Source: Trebonia sp963811335
Lineage (GTDB): Bacteria > Actinomycetota > Actinomycetes > Streptosporangiales > Streptosporangiaceae
Length of the DNA stretch: 64,000 bases
Direction: 5' to 3'
Assembly: GCA_963811335.1 (NCBI GenBank)
Contig: CAWERB010000034.1
Span: 124,001 to 188,000, forward strand
Below the pieces are notes generated by a model. The model did not search any database, was not told where the DNA came from, and was given only the letters and a program-made list of their open reading frames with translations. The position numbers and the translations under genes are program-made. Below, in pieces: positions 35,385 to 44,472 of this stretch (position 1 is the stretch's first letter; each line of letters starts with the position of its first letter).

Positions 35385-36842
35385 CTACGTCTCTCGTGCC
35401 ACGTCTGCCGGGTCCTTGTCGTCGCGCAGCCCCTGATAGGCGGGGGCGATCATGCGGCCGGCCCGGGTCCAGCGGTCGAATACCACCTCGATCACCAGCC
35501 GGGGCTCTACCCAGACAGCGGGCCTTGCATACTCGGGCGGCACCGGGCCGTCGAACGGGCTGTCCGGCCGGCGCAGCGGCTCCAGCCGCCTGGTCAGCAT
35601 GCGCAGGGTCTCGTCGGTGAACCCGGTGCCGACGTGTCCGCAGTACTGCAGGCCGCGCCGCCCGTCGGCGCCCGTTTCGTAGTAACCGATGAGCAGCGAG
35701 CCGATCAAGCCGGCGCGGTTGCCCTGGCCGGGCTTGTAGCCGGCCACCACGACCTCCTGGCCGAGCACGTTCTTCAGCTTGCGCCAGCTTCCCGACCGGG
35801 CGCCCGGCTCGTAGACCGAGTCGAGCCTCTTGATCACCACGCCCTCGAACCCGTTGGCGACCGAGGCGGCCGCAACCGCGTCCAGGTCCTCGCCGGGGAA
35901 CATGGGCGGGCACTGCCAGCCGCTCGCGTTCGGCATGACCGACTCAAGCAGTTCCCTGCGCTGCGCGTAGGGCAGGCCCGCAAGCGGGCGGCCGTCCAAC
36001 TGCAGCACGTCGAACGCCAGGTAGGTGACCGGGACCTGCTCCGCGAGGCGCAGCGCCTGCGCGGGTGACGAGACGTGCATCCGGGGCTGCAGTGCCTCGA
36101 AGTCCGGGCGGCCGTCGGTCAGCGCTACGATCTCGCCGTCGAGCAGCACCTGCTTGTGCGCGACGGCGTGGCCGAGCCCGGTCACCTCGGGGTAGGTGGA
36201 GCTGATGTCCTTGCCGGTGCGCGAGACGAGCCGCAGGCGGCCGGTATCGATGAAGGCCAGGGCGCGGACGCCGTCCCACTTGAACTCCACGCCCCAGGCG
36301 TCGAGGTCGCGGGCGGGTGCGCTGCCCGACGAGGCGAGCATCGGGGTCAGGGTGGCGGGCAGCGGCAGCCGCTCACGGTGGATCATCCAGTTCTTGCCGC
36401 CGGTGGCGAACAGGACGTAGCCGCCGGTCAGCCGTGAGCCGTGCAGGGTGACCTTGACCTCGCGCTCGTCCCACTTGAGCACTTCGTAGGTGCCGTGATC
36501 CCAGATGGTGACCTGGCCGCCCCCGTACTCGCCGCGCGGGATCTCGCCGTGGAACGTGGCGTAGTCGAGCGGGTGGTCCTCGGTGTGCACCGCGAGGTGG
36601 TTCACCGCGGGATCGGCAGGCACGCCCTTGGGCAGTGCCCAGGACACCAGGACCCCGTCGCGTTCCAGCCGGAAGTCCCAGTGCAGCCGCCGCGCGTGGT
36701 GCTCCTGCACGACGAAGATGCCTGCTCCGGGCCCCGCCTCGCCCGGCGGGCCCGGCGGGACAGGCTCCGGGGTCCGCGACGGGTCGCGCTTGTCCCGGTA
36801 CTCCGCGAGCCTGTCCCCTCGGCCCGCCTTATCCTGGCTCAC
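35385..36842 (-). CDS. ligD: LigD-type ATP-dependent DNA ligase with N-terminal 3'-phosphoesterase domain
   Basis: The 485 aa protein has a phosphoesterase domain at about residues 42-160 (VVQEHHARRLHWDFRLE, HTEDHPLDYATFHGEIPRG, YGGGQVTIWD) and an ATP-dependent ligase domain from about 175, with nucleotidyl Lys in EFKWDGVRAL, then LLDGEIVAL and FEGVVIKRLDS, and an OB-fold (EVVVAGYKPGQGNRAGLIGSLLIG). It cleans 3' ends and seals breaks in NHEJ. It is upstream of the polymerase gene. Confidence 0.95.
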   Translation of the reverse strand: MSQDKAGRGDRLAEYRDKRDPSRTPEPVPPGPPGEAGPGAGIFVVQEHHARRLHWDFRLERDGVLVSWALPKGVPADPAVNHLAVHTEDHPLDYATFHGEIPRGEYGGGQVTIWDHGTYEVLKWDEREVKVTLHGSRLTGGYVLFATGGKNWMIHRERLPLPATLTPMLASSGSAPARDLDAWGVEFKWDGVRALAFIDTGRLRLVSRTGKDISSTYPEVTGLGHAVAHKQVLLDGEIVALTDGRPDFEALQPRMHVSSPAQALRLAEQVPVTYLAFDVLQLDGRPLAGLPYAQRRELLESVMPNASGWQCPPMFPGEDLDAVAAASVANGFEGVVIKRLDSVYEPGARSGSWRKLKNVLGQEVVVAGYKPGQGNRAGLIGSLLIGYYETGADGRRGLQYCGHVGTGFTDETLRMLTRRLEPLRRPDSPFDGPVPPEYARPAVWVEPRLVIEVVFDRWTRAGRMIAPAYQGLRDDKDPADVARET

Positions 36843-36871
36843 CTCAGCTGGGTACCCGCGCTGCGCGCGGT

Positions 36872-37753
36872 CTACCAGCGGCGCCGGGTGGCGTAGGAAT
36901 GGTTCCTGATCGCTTCCATCCCCTCGGGCCGCTCGAAGATGGACTGGACCGCGACCCGGCCGGGCCCGGTGAGCCTGACCATGATGTTCCGGTAGTCCCA
37001 GGTGTTCCGCCAGAAGGAGAACCCGCGGTTCCTCGGGTACTCCAGGTGCAGGTGGACCCGGACGGACATGTCACGGTAGACCAGCGAACTCGGCTGGATG
37101 GTCAGCGACTCGCCGTGCTTGAGGTCGCGGATGAAGACGTTGCCCTGCGCGTGCAGCAGCAGCAGCCCCGGACGTTCGGCGGCGGTGAAGATGTCGCCGT
37201 ACTGCCCCATCGGGTAATGCCACTCCTGCTCGTCGGAGTCGCCGGTGATGAACCAGACGTCGTTGTCGCCCCAGTCATAGCGGATGTTGCCGGTCGCGGT
37301 GAGGAACCGGTGCTCCTTGACCCACATCGACTGGCCGTGCTGCATCGGCAGCGCGATGACCTCGCCCGCGTGGTTGTCGGACAGCCCGATGTGGCCTGGG
37401 CCGTGCGCCTCGACCATGATCAGCGGCAGCCCGGCCATCATCCGCTTCCAGCCGCCGCGCAGCGACATGGACTGCATCCGGGTGGAAGGGTCCGCCCACA
37501 GCAGGACGTGGTGCGAGAAGTAGATCATCTCGTTCTGCGCGAGGTTGAACTCGGCGGCCGGGACGGTCGTGCCGGCGATCTGGCAGTGCGACTGGCCGAA
37601 CTGCAGCTTCGCCATGTCCCTGATCGGCGGCTGCTGGACCCAGCCGGAGTCGCTGACGCTTTCCCTGATGTCGGTCGGGGCGCCGCACAACGGGCAGGTC
37701 CGCGCGCTCGCATCGCTCGGCTGCCGGCAGTACGGGCACACGTACTGGTTCAT
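36872..37753 (-). CDS. AIM24-family protein with N-terminal zinc ribbon (second of tandem pair)
   Basis: The 293 aa protein has a zinc ribbon at C6, C9, C20 and C23, then SDSGWVQQPPIRDM and an AIM24-type beta-rich domain (GQSMWVKEHRFLTATGNI, RPGLLLLHAQGNVFIRDLKHGES, RNTWDYRNIMVRLTGPGRVAVQ). AIM24 relatives have no settled bacterial function; the yeast protein helps organise mitochondrial membranes. It is a tandem paralogue of the next upstream gene, whose stop lies just before this start. The ribosome site is weak, so translational coupling is likely. Confidence 0.85.
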   Translation of the reverse strand: MNQYVCPYCRQPSDASARTCPLCGAPTDIRESVSDSGWVQQPPIRDMAKLQFGQSHCQIAGTTVPAAEFNLAQNEMIYFSHHVLLWADPSTRMQSMSLRGGWKRMMAGLPLIMVEAHGPGHIGLSDNHAGEVIALPMQHGQSMWVKEHRFLTATGNIRYDWGDNDVWFITGDSDEQEWHYPMGQYGDIFTAAERPGLLLLHAQGNVFIRDLKHGESLTIQPSSLVYRDMSVRVHLHLEYPRNRGFSFWRNTWDYRNIMVRLTGPGRVAVQSIFERPEGMEAIRNHSYATRRRW

Positions 37754-37755
37754 CT

Positions 37756-38561
37756 TTACTCGCCGGATCCGTGGTGGTGGTACATGGACTGGATGCCCAC
37801 CCGGCCCGGGCCGGTCATCTCGGCCAGGTACATGCCGTGCCTGCCGAACATGCCGGTCTTCAGCGGCAGTCTGCATGGCCTGCATGTTCACCGTGGAGTC
37901 CTTGTACAGGAACCCGCCCGGCTCGACCAGGATCTTCTCGCCCGGACGGAGCGTCCGCTCCAGGACGTTGCCGTTGCCGTGCAGCATGAGCAGCCCGGGG
38001 TACTGCTGGGTGACGAACCGGTCCATGAACATGCCGCTGCCGCCGTGCAGCAGGTTCGCCAGGCCCTTGATCCGGACGAACGAGTACTGGATGGAGTGGG
38101 AGGCGAGCAGGAAGGCGTGCTCGCGGCAGTCAAGCTCCATGCCGGGGTGCAGCGGCAGGACCACGAGCTCGCCAGGCGCGTCCCTGGAGAACGCGATCCG
38201 GCCGGGGCCGTTCGCGACCGTGACGATGTGCGGCATGCCGCCCATGATGGTCCGCCGCGGGCCGTTGGTCGGCATCGACGGCGAGCGGTACCGACTCGTC
38301 CTTCCACAACAGGATGTGATGCTCGAAGTAAACGCCGTCCTGCGGGGAAAGGTTGATCTCCGCGACGGGGACCAGTTCGCCTTCCACCTGGCAGGTGCTT
38401 GCCGAGAAACGAAACTCGGTCATGTCGCGCAGCCGTGGCGCCTCGCGCCATCCGGAATCGCTTACTTTGTCACGGACGTCAAGCGGTGCACCGCAGGTCA
38501 TACATGTGGTGGTTCCTGGCTGATTTTGTGCCTTGCACCACTGGCAGAGGATTGCTTCCAC
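37756..38561 (-). CDS. AIM24-family protein with N-terminal zinc ribbon (first of tandem pair, frameshifted twice)
   Basis: After correction it is 267 aa: zinc ribbon C6, C9, C20, C23 (same spacing as its neighbour), SDSGWREAPRLRDM, AIM24 domain (MELDCREHAFLLASHSIQYSF, PGLLMLHGNGNVLERTL, MYLAEMTGPGRVGIQSMYHHH). Two single surplus bases split it, near 38275 (before MPTNGPRRTIMGG) and near 37875 (before LKTGMFGRHGMYL). GTG at 38561. It is divergent from the zinc-ribbon SPFH gene with a 77 bp shared promoter region. Confidence 0.83.
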
Positions 38562-38638
38562 AGGACGAGAACATAGCAGTTCAGACCAGCTTTTCGCTGC
38601 ATACAGCCTTACTTGTCCCCAAGCTGTATCGTTTCGGT

Positions 38639-39730
38639 ATGGCACTGTTCTCGCGGGAATTTATCGCGGTACCTGATGATCGAAAGGGCCAGATCGTCTT
38701 CAAGTGGCCCGATGTCACGATCCGTCGCTTCACGCACGCGATCGTCAATGCCGACGAAGTGGCGATGTTCGTCAACACCGGCCAGGTCGTGCAGACCATG
38801 GGACCGGGGCGCCACCCGATCGACGCCGACGAGCTGCCGGGCCTGGGCGCGCTCATCGACTTCGCCACTGGCGGCAACGCTTACCGGGCCGAGCTGTACT
38901 TCGTAGGAACGCGCGAGTACACCGGGTTCCGGTTCGGCGGGCGTGTCGATGACGTGCAGGACCCGCGCACCGGCCTGGTGGTGACGCTGCGGGTCTTCGG
39001 CGAGTACGCGCTGCGCGTCATCGACCCGGCCCGGCTGATCACCAACCTGACCGCCACCGTCGACGTGACCGACAACGAGCGGATCGCCGGGTGGGTCAGC
39101 GAGCAACTGCTCAAGGTGCTGCGCACCAACGTCACCACCCAGGTGGTCGCCAACGGGTGGCCGATCCTCGGCCTGTCGGTGCACTCGCCGGAGATCGAGC
39201 AGGCGGCGATCACCTCGTCCAACGGGCAGCTCGAGGCGTACGGCATCGCGCTGACCCGGATGGGCAACTTTGACATCAACCTGGCCGAAGAGGACGCCAA
39301 GCAGCTCAAGCAGCTCGCCAAGGACACCTCGTACTCCCAGCTGGCCGGCGGCTTCCAGCAGTACGCGGCCGGCGAGATGGCGCTCGGCGCAGGGCAGGGC
39401 ATGGCCCAGGGCGGCGGAGCGACCCAGGGCGCCTTCCTTGGGGCCGGCTTGATGCTGCCAGGGATGATGCAGGGGGCCATGCAGCAGCAACAGCAGCCGG
39501 CCCCGCAGGCACCGCCCGCCCAGGCGCCCGCGCCCGCCCAGGCGCCCGCGCCCGCGGCACCGACGGGGGTAGCCTGCGCCAACTGCAGCACGCCGAACCC
39601 GGCCGGCGCGAAGTTCTGCATGGGCTGCGGCCAGGTGGTCGCCCCGGCGGTCAAGCACTGCACCGAATGCGGGAACGAGATGCCAGGCGGGGCGAAGTTC
39701 TGCGCCAACTGCGGCACCAGAGCCGGCTGA
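38639..39730 (+). CDS. YdjI-like SPFH-domain protein with two C-terminal zinc ribbons
   Basis: The 363 aa protein opens MALFSREFIAVPDDRKGQIVFKW, then an SPFH core (NADEVAMFVNTGQVV, FRFGGRVDDVQDPRTGLVVTLRVFGEYALRV). A Gln/Met/Ala/Pro-rich linker follows, and two zinc ribbons end it (CANC..CMGC and CTEC..CANC, each C-x2-C-x10-C-x2-C). This matches the Bacillus YdjI type, which recruits PspA in the membrane stress response. It has no membrane helix, so it is cytosolic or peripheral. Divergent from the AIM24 pair, whose ribbons have the same spacing. Confidence 0.88.
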   Translation: MALFSREFIAVPDDRKGQIVFKWPDVTIRRFTHAIVNADEVAMFVNTGQVVQTMGPGRHPIDADELPGLGALIDFATGGNAYRAELYFVGTREYTGFRFGGRVDDVQDPRTGLVVTLRVFGEYALRVIDPARLITNLTATVDVTDNERIAGWVSEQLLKVLRTNVTTQVVANGWPILGLSVHSPEIEQAAITSSNGQLEAYGIALTRMGNFDINLAEEDAKQLKQLAKDTSYSQLAGGFQQYAAGEMALGAGQGMAQGGGATQGAFLGAGLMLPGMMQGAMQQQQQPAPQAPPAQAPAPAQAPAPAAPTGVACANCSTPNPAGAKFCMGCGQVVAPAVKHCTECGNEMPGGAKFCANCGTRAG

Positions 39731-39912
39731 GCTAGCCCGCCGCTGCCGCCTCTCGCCCGCGAGGACCCGGCTGCGGCGCGGTACGCAAGCGAAGCGGACG
39801 CATGGCACCCGTCTTGTCCCATGCGTCCGCTTCGTCGATTCCGCCTGCGGACTGCGGGCAGATTGCGGGATCAAGGCGGCATACTCGGCGCTCGCGGGGT
39901 TACCTTCTTCCT

Positions 39913-40737
39913 GTGGCCGGGATAACGATGTTCGATACGGCGCTGAACGACCAGTTTCCCTCGGGCGCGGCCGCATACGCCGCGTATGTCGACGGCAGCC
40001 TCGGCAACCAGCCCAATTACGCGTACATCGTGAGCGCCTTCCCCACGGCGCAGCACCTGTCCATCGCGTTGTTCGCCGCGAACAACGCGGACGCGCTCGA
40101 CGTCGAGCCAGGAGCGTCCGTCCCGTCCGAGATCCCCGGCTGGTACGCCAGGCAGGTCCAGCGCGGCATCGCGCGGCCGGTCATCTACGCCAGCGCGTCC
40201 ACCATGAACGGCACCATCCTGCCGACGCTCAGCCAGGCCGGGATCTCCCGCGCGCGGACCCGGTTGTGGACGGCGCACTACGGGGCCGGCGAGCACATCT
40301 GCGGCCCGGGCAGCTGCGGCGTGCTCAGCGTCGACGCGGACGGCACGCAATGGACGTCAAGCGCACGTGGCCTGGTACTTGACCAGTCGCTGCTCGCTAA
40401 CGACTTCTTCACGGACACCATGGACCCGACCGTCACGGAGGCGGAATTGCAGTCAGGCCAGCTCACCACGGGCAGCGGCGCGTTCACCGTGATCCCGGTT
40501 CCGCCGGGTACGGCCCATCACATCGCGCTGGGTATCGACAACCACGCGCAGAACCAGCCGGTCGCCCGGCTGCGCGTGGCGTTCTTCGACACGGCGTGGC
40601 GCGTCCACTCGGACGTTGTGGTCGACGGCGCCAAGGGGCTCTCCGTCCTCGCCTTCCCCAACCCCGCCAAGACAGGCGTTGTGTCCGTCCGCCGCAACGA
40701 CGCTGGCCTGGCGGCGGTCGGCTACGTGATCTATTAG
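39913..40737 (+). CDS. Uncharacterised protein with GH25-like (lysozyme-type TIM-barrel) fold, no signal peptide
   Basis: About 275 aa. The first two thirds resemble GH25-like or DUF1906-like barrels: MFDTALNDQFPSGAAAYAAYVDG, ADALDVEPGASVPSEIPGWY, RPVIYASASTMNG, LWTAHYGAGEHICGP, DGTQWT, DQSLLANDFF. The last about 90 residues form a beta-rich domain. No secretion signal is visible although such domains usually act on cell wall or in tailed-phage-like particles. Start GTG 39913 or ATG 39928. Confidence 0.65.
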   Translation: MAGITMFDTALNDQFPSGAAAYAAYVDGSLGNQPNYAYIVSAFPTAQHLSIALFAANNADALDVEPGASVPSEIPGWYARQVQRGIARPVIYASASTMNGTILPTLSQAGISRARTRLWTAHYGAGEHICGPGSCGVLSVDADGTQWTSSARGLVLDQSLLANDFFTDTMDPTVTEAELQSGQLTTGSGAFTVIPVPPGTAHHIALGIDNHAQNQPVARLRVAFFDTAWRVHSDVVVDGAKGLSVLAFPNPAKTGVVSVRRNDAGLAAVGYVIY

Positions 40738-40806
40738 GAGCTCGCGCTTGCGGCGAAGCCGGCGGGCAAGGCTCCCGCCATGCCGCAACCGCCGCAAGCG
40801 CGCAAA

Positions 40807-40831
40807 AGCTGCGGGAGAGGCTCCCGCAGCT
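40807..40831. terminator. Bidirectional hairpin between convergent genes
   Basis: AGCTGCGGGAG at 40807-40817 and CTCCCGCAGCT at 40821-40831 form a perfect 11 bp stem with a 3 base loop, between the ends of the GH25-like gene and the gene at 40858. AAAA precedes it, giving a U tract for the minus-strand transcript. Confidence 0.75.
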
Positions 40832-40857
40832 CAGGCATTCCCGGTGCGTTCCGGAAA

Positions 40858-41295
40858 TCAGGCGTACTTCTGCACCATCGCGCCGAGGGCCGGCAGCGCC
40901 GCCTCGATGTTCTTGCCCGCGCCGCCGCGCACCATCTGGTAAGCCTTGACGACCGTGGCCCGGCCGGACTTCCCGGCCATGTCATCGGTCACCGCGAGCA
41001 GCGACTCGGACACCTCCGGGCCGCGCTTGGCCAGGTAGTCGCCGAAGTCGGCGCCGCCAGACGTGGTGAAGTCGGCCCAGTACGGCTCGAGCTGGTGGAC
41101 CATGCCGGGAAGCATCGAGGTGATCACCTCCTGGTAGTAGCCAGGAGCGAAGGCGGTGACGACCTTGTAGGCGGCCTTCAGCGGGGCAGCGGTGATGCCC
41201 TTGCTGGAGATCTCGCTGTCGACGAGCGCCTGCGTGTCGGCGACTAGGCGCGGGCCGTTCTCTTGAGTGAGAAGCAGGTCCTGCAGCGTGGCCAA
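40858..41295 (-). CDS. Conserved actinobacterial hypothetical protein (DUF6918-like)
   Basis: The 145 aa all-helical protein has no signal peptide or membrane segment: MATLQDLLLTQENGPRLVADTQALVDSE at the start, LPGMVHQLEPYWADF in the middle, and RATVVKAYQMVRGGAGKNIEAALP at the end. It resembles small conserved actinobacterial proteins of unknown function; the DUF assignment is tentative. GAGG precedes the ATG. Confidence 0.75.
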   Translation of the reverse strand: MATLQDLLLTQENGPRLVADTQALVDSEISSKGITAAPLKAAYKVVTAFAPGYYQEVITSMLPGMVHQLEPYWADFTTSGGADFGDYLAKRGPEVSESLLAVTDDMAGKSGRATVVKAYQMVRGGAGKNIEAALPALGAMVQKYA

Positions 41296-41604
41296 GGGAA
41301 CCTCCTCAGAGGTAATGGGAGAAGAACAAAGTTATCGGTCGCTACGGTACTGGCCAATCCCGCCCAAGATGGGGCATTTGGCCAGACGGTAACGAACCGC
41401 CTGGCCGGCTTGTTCGGAAGGTCGCTATTGCGAACGAGTGCGTGGCTTTCGCGCGAACCTGGCCGTGCCACTTTGACCGGCCCGGCGCCCTGCGTGGTGC
41501 CACCAACGAGGCACCTCGGTATGGGAGGCTTACCACGCAGTTGTCCGCCCGGCACGGGCCCGGCGGGCCTCAGGTTTCTCCGTCTCCACGGGAGTGCGTC
41601 GGCG
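41296..41604. other. Divergent intergenic region, no gene recognised
   Basis: This gap of 309 bases lies between the divergent hypothetical gene and the membrane hydrolase gene. A frame is open through it on the plus strand, but its codon bias is unlike coding sequence here. Presumably it holds both promoters; nothing specific is recognised. Confidence 0.3.
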
Positions 41605-42360
41605 ATGCTTGGCAGGGATCACGCGCTGAGCGGCGCGGTCGTCTTCGCGGCACTGGCGCCGTCGCTCCACGTGCGGGAGGCGTTCCTGGCCGCGGGCGTG
41701 GTACTCACCGCCAGCGCCGGCGTGCTGCCGGACATCGACCACCCCGACTCGACCATCTCCCGGTCGTTCGGCTTCCTCACGGAGTGGTTCGCCTGGCTGG
41801 TGGACAAGCTCTCCGGCGGGCACCGGCACGGCACGCACAGCCTGCTCGGGATCACGGCGTTCACCGCGGCTGCCTACGGCGCCGGCCTCTTCCAGCTCTC
41901 CGGGCCCAGGGCGGCCGCCAGCGGGCACCTCGTGTTCTCCTGGCATATCGTGCCCGCCGCCCTGCTGCTCGCGCTGCTGTACTCAGCGGCGCTGCGCGCG
42001 CTGCACATCGGCGGGCACTTCGGTGACCTGCTAGGCATCGGCGCCGCGTTCGTCACCTGCTTCACCGGGGCGGACCTCACCCAGCTGCCCGTGGGGTCAT
42101 GGCACGTCCCGTTGCTCGCGGCGGCGACCGCGCTCGGCTGCGCGGCCCACATCGCGGGCGACGAGCTGACCCACGGCGGCTGCCCGCTGTTCTGGCCGGC
42201 GAGCATGCACGAGTTTCACCTGCTGCCCCGGCCGCTGCAGATCACCACGGCGAAGCTCTGCGAGACCTGGGTCGTCTTCCCGCTGCTGCTTGCCGGCCTC
42301 GCGGTCGCGGTGTGGCACGCCACTGGCCACCCGCTCGCCGTACCGCAACCGGCGAAATAG
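41605..42360 (+). CDS. YdjM-like membrane-bound metal-dependent hydrolase
   Basis: The 251 aa protein has the DUF457/YdjM pattern: an N-terminal His (GRDHALSGAVVF), DIDHPDSTISR, HRHGTHSLLG between membrane helices, and AHIAGDELTHGGCPLFWP. About six hydrophobic helices. Related to the LexA-regulated YdjM of E. coli, of uncertain function. ATG 41605 has GGGAG upstream and matches the family start; the frame is open to 41263, but that part lacks coding character. Confidence 0.85.
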   Translation: MLGRDHALSGAVVFAALAPSLHVREAFLAAGVVLTASAGVLPDIDHPDSTISRSFGFLTEWFAWLVDKLSGGHRHGTHSLLGITAFTAAAYGAGLFQLSGPRAAASGHLVFSWHIVPAALLLALLYSAALRALHIGGHFGDLLGIGAAFVTCFTGADLTQLPVGSWHVPLLAAATALGCAAHIAGDELTHGGCPLFWPASMHEFHLLPRPLQITTAKLCETWVVFPLLLAGLAVAVWHATGHPLAVPQPAK

Positions 42361-42542
42361 CGGCCAAGGAGCCGGCTGAAAGCCAGCCAGCAGGCCGACC
42401 GCGGCCTATCCGCTCATCCTCGAACCGGTGGACCACCCCTCCGGCGCGGGCGGGTGCACGGCCTTGCGCAAGCCCTGCGGCTCCACGCGGGCTGGCCAAA
42501 CTCTTCGTTACAATCTTCACAGAATACTAATACCATCTGAAA

Positions 42543-42552
42543 GAAACGTTTC
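42543..42552. promoter_or_regulatory. LacI-family-type operator GAAACGTTTC
   Basis: This perfect 10 bp palindrome with central CG, typical of LacI/GalR-family sites, is embedded in the larger CTGAAA/TTTCAG inverted repeat. It lies in the 287 base A/T-enriched gap before the polysaccharide deacetylase. No LacI-family gene is in the window, so the regulator would be encoded elsewhere. Confidence 0.5.
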
Positions 42553-42647
42553 AGCTTCTTGCTCCGCCGCGGGGACCGTAGCAGTAGAGTCGCGATCTAC
42601 ATATGTTGCGCAGAGTCTACACATATGCCGCATGGAGGTTTCGGTTC

Positions 42648-43430
42648 ATGGCCGCGATCACATCGCTCAAGGTCCCCGTCCTGATGTATCACGAGATTGC
42701 CGACGCCACGGCGACCTCTAGCGGACTCGCGGTCGATCCAGAAGCCTTCGCCGGCCAGCTCGCCTACCTGCGCGACGCTGGCTTCACCACGGTCACCGCC
42801 GGGGCCCTGGCCAAAGTCCTGGCCGACGGCGCGGGAGCACTACCAGAGCGTCCCGTGGTGCTCACCTTCGACGACGGCTACAGCGACTTCCACAGCCGGG
42901 CGCTGCCGCTGCTCAAGCAGCACGGCCACACCGCCACGGTCTTCCAGACCACGGGGTGGGTCGGCATTAAGCTCGGGCCGAGATGGATGCTGCAACTGGC
43001 GCGAGCTCGCCGAGATCGCCGAGGCCGGGATCGAGATCGGCGCGCACTCCCACGAGCACCCGGAGCTCGACCGGCTATCGGACGACAAGCTGCGCGACGA
43101 GCTCGACGGTCCCAAGCGCCTGATTGAAGACAAGCTGGGATTGGCGGTCCTCGGGCTTCGCCTACCCGTTCGGCCTCTGGAACGCGAGGGCGCGGCGACG
43201 CGGCCCGCGAGGCCGGCTACGCCTACGCCTACGCCGTGGGCGACACCCTGGCCACGAGCGGGTCCGACGTTTTCACCCTGCCGCGGCTAACCATCGACCG
43301 CACCACGACCATGGAGCGGTTCGGCGCCATTGTCAACGGCCAGAACACGCTGACGATGCGCCTGGACCGGGCTCTCAGCCGGGCCCACGCCGTGGTGCGG
43401 CGAGCCAAGGTAGGCCTCCGGATCGCCTAA
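42648..43430 (+). CDS. Polysaccharide deacetylase (NodB homology), frameshifted three times
   Basis: After removing three surplus bases (near 42995, 43150 and 43195) the gene encodes 259 aa. NodB motif 1 VVLTFDDGYSDF supplies the catalytic and metal Asp residues, motif 2 GAHSHEHPELD the metal His pair, and motif 3 FAYPFGLWN; AAREAGYAYAYAVGD and FTLPRLTIDR end it. Such carbohydrate esterase 4 enzymes remove acetyl groups from cell-wall or exopolysaccharide sugars. No signal peptide is seen. GGAGG lies about ten bases before ATG 42648. Each correction is a single base, which argues for sequence error rather than decay. Confidence 0.82.
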
Positions 43431-43483
43431 GCGGTCGTGCTCCGGCCCGCGCCACTGTTATCCTCCCGAGGAAAAGCAGCCTC

Positions 43484-44365
43484 CTAGCCCAGCACGAGCT
43501 GCCTGTCGATGAGCAGGTACGGCGCGACGTCATGCTTGTCGGCCCATTCGAACACGCGCCGCAGGGTGATGGTGCGCAGCTCCACCAGGCGGTGGAAGGC
43601 GGCCAGGTGGTTGGCCAGGGTCCGGTCGGGACCGCCGAGCCGCGGAAACCAGTCGGCGTCCCTGAACAGGCCGTCCCGGCCCGCGAGAACGTCGAACCGG
43701 TTCCGGGCCCAGCGCTCTGGCGTCGGCTCCTTGGCCAGCCGGTACTGCACCGCGATCCGCTCCACCTCCGCCTGCTGGCGCACGTGCGGCGCGGGCAGCG
43801 GCGGCCACGACAGGTGATCGCCGAAGTAGGCGATGAGCGCCTCCTGCTTGGCGTCGGACAGGTACCGCCGCGGCGCGGTGATCAGCCTCGTGGCCCCCGG
43901 GCCTTCCTGCCTCTCGGTCCCGGAGAGGATGAGCAGCCGGAAGCTCTCGTTCTTGCCCGGCGCCGACCCGTGCGGTACCACGGGGATCCACACCGCGAAG
44001 TCCTGGCCGGCCATCGGCATCGACGTCTGCGGACGGAGCGGCACCGCGGACAGGCCGTACTGCTGGACCCGCAGCGTGTTCGTGCGCCCGCTGTTCTGAA
44101 TCATCCAGCAGCCGGTCCGCTGGTCCATGCTGACCGTCACCGGGTCCGATGACATCCCCTCGGCGGGCGGGGCCTTGAGGTACTTCCTGGTCGGCGTGTT
44201 CTGCCCGCCCTCGACGGAGACGTGCAGGGTCCCGCCCTGGTCGACGACCGCCGCCGCCCGGGCGCCCGCCGCCCCCATCGGGTGACTTGTCCCGTCCGGC
44301 CTGACCTCGTACAGCCAGGCGCGCAGCGCCGGCGCATCACCGTAACCCGCCCGGCCGTCCGTCAT
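43484..44365 (-). CDS. Hypothetical protein with possible FHA-like N-terminal part
   Basis: A 293 aa soluble protein. The middle (SGRTNTLRVQQYGLSAVPLRPQ) has the strand-loop look of an FHA domain but without the full signature. The C-terminal 120 residues are helical and may form a winged-helix fold (RRYLSDAKQEALIAYFGD, RWARNRFDVLAGRDGL, LRRVFEWADKHDVAPYLL). I do not recognise a family. Codon use is like neighbouring genes and the frame is intact. Confidence 0.7.
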   Translation of the reverse strand: MTDGRAGYGDAPALRAWLYEVRPDGTSHPMGAAGARAAAVVDQGGTLHVSVEGGQNTPTRKYLKAPPAEGMSSDPVTVSMDQRTGCWMIQNSGRTNTLRVQQYGLSAVPLRPQTSMPMAGQDFAVWIPVVPHGSAPGKNESFRLLILSGTERQEGPGATRLITAPRRYLSDAKQEALIAYFGDHLSWPPLPAPHVRQQAEVERIAVQYRLAKEPTPERWARNRFDVLAGRDGLFRDADWFPRLGGPDRTLANHLAAFHRLVELRTITLRRVFEWADKHDVAPYLLIDRQLVLG

Positions 44366-44472
44366 GGCGCCAGACTAACGCCGACGGCCGCGCGCCCGCA
44401 GCCCCCTGGAAGCGCGGCCGTTTCGCCGGACCGCGGCCCCGGCCGCACCGGCGATAGCGGAAGATAGAAGAC

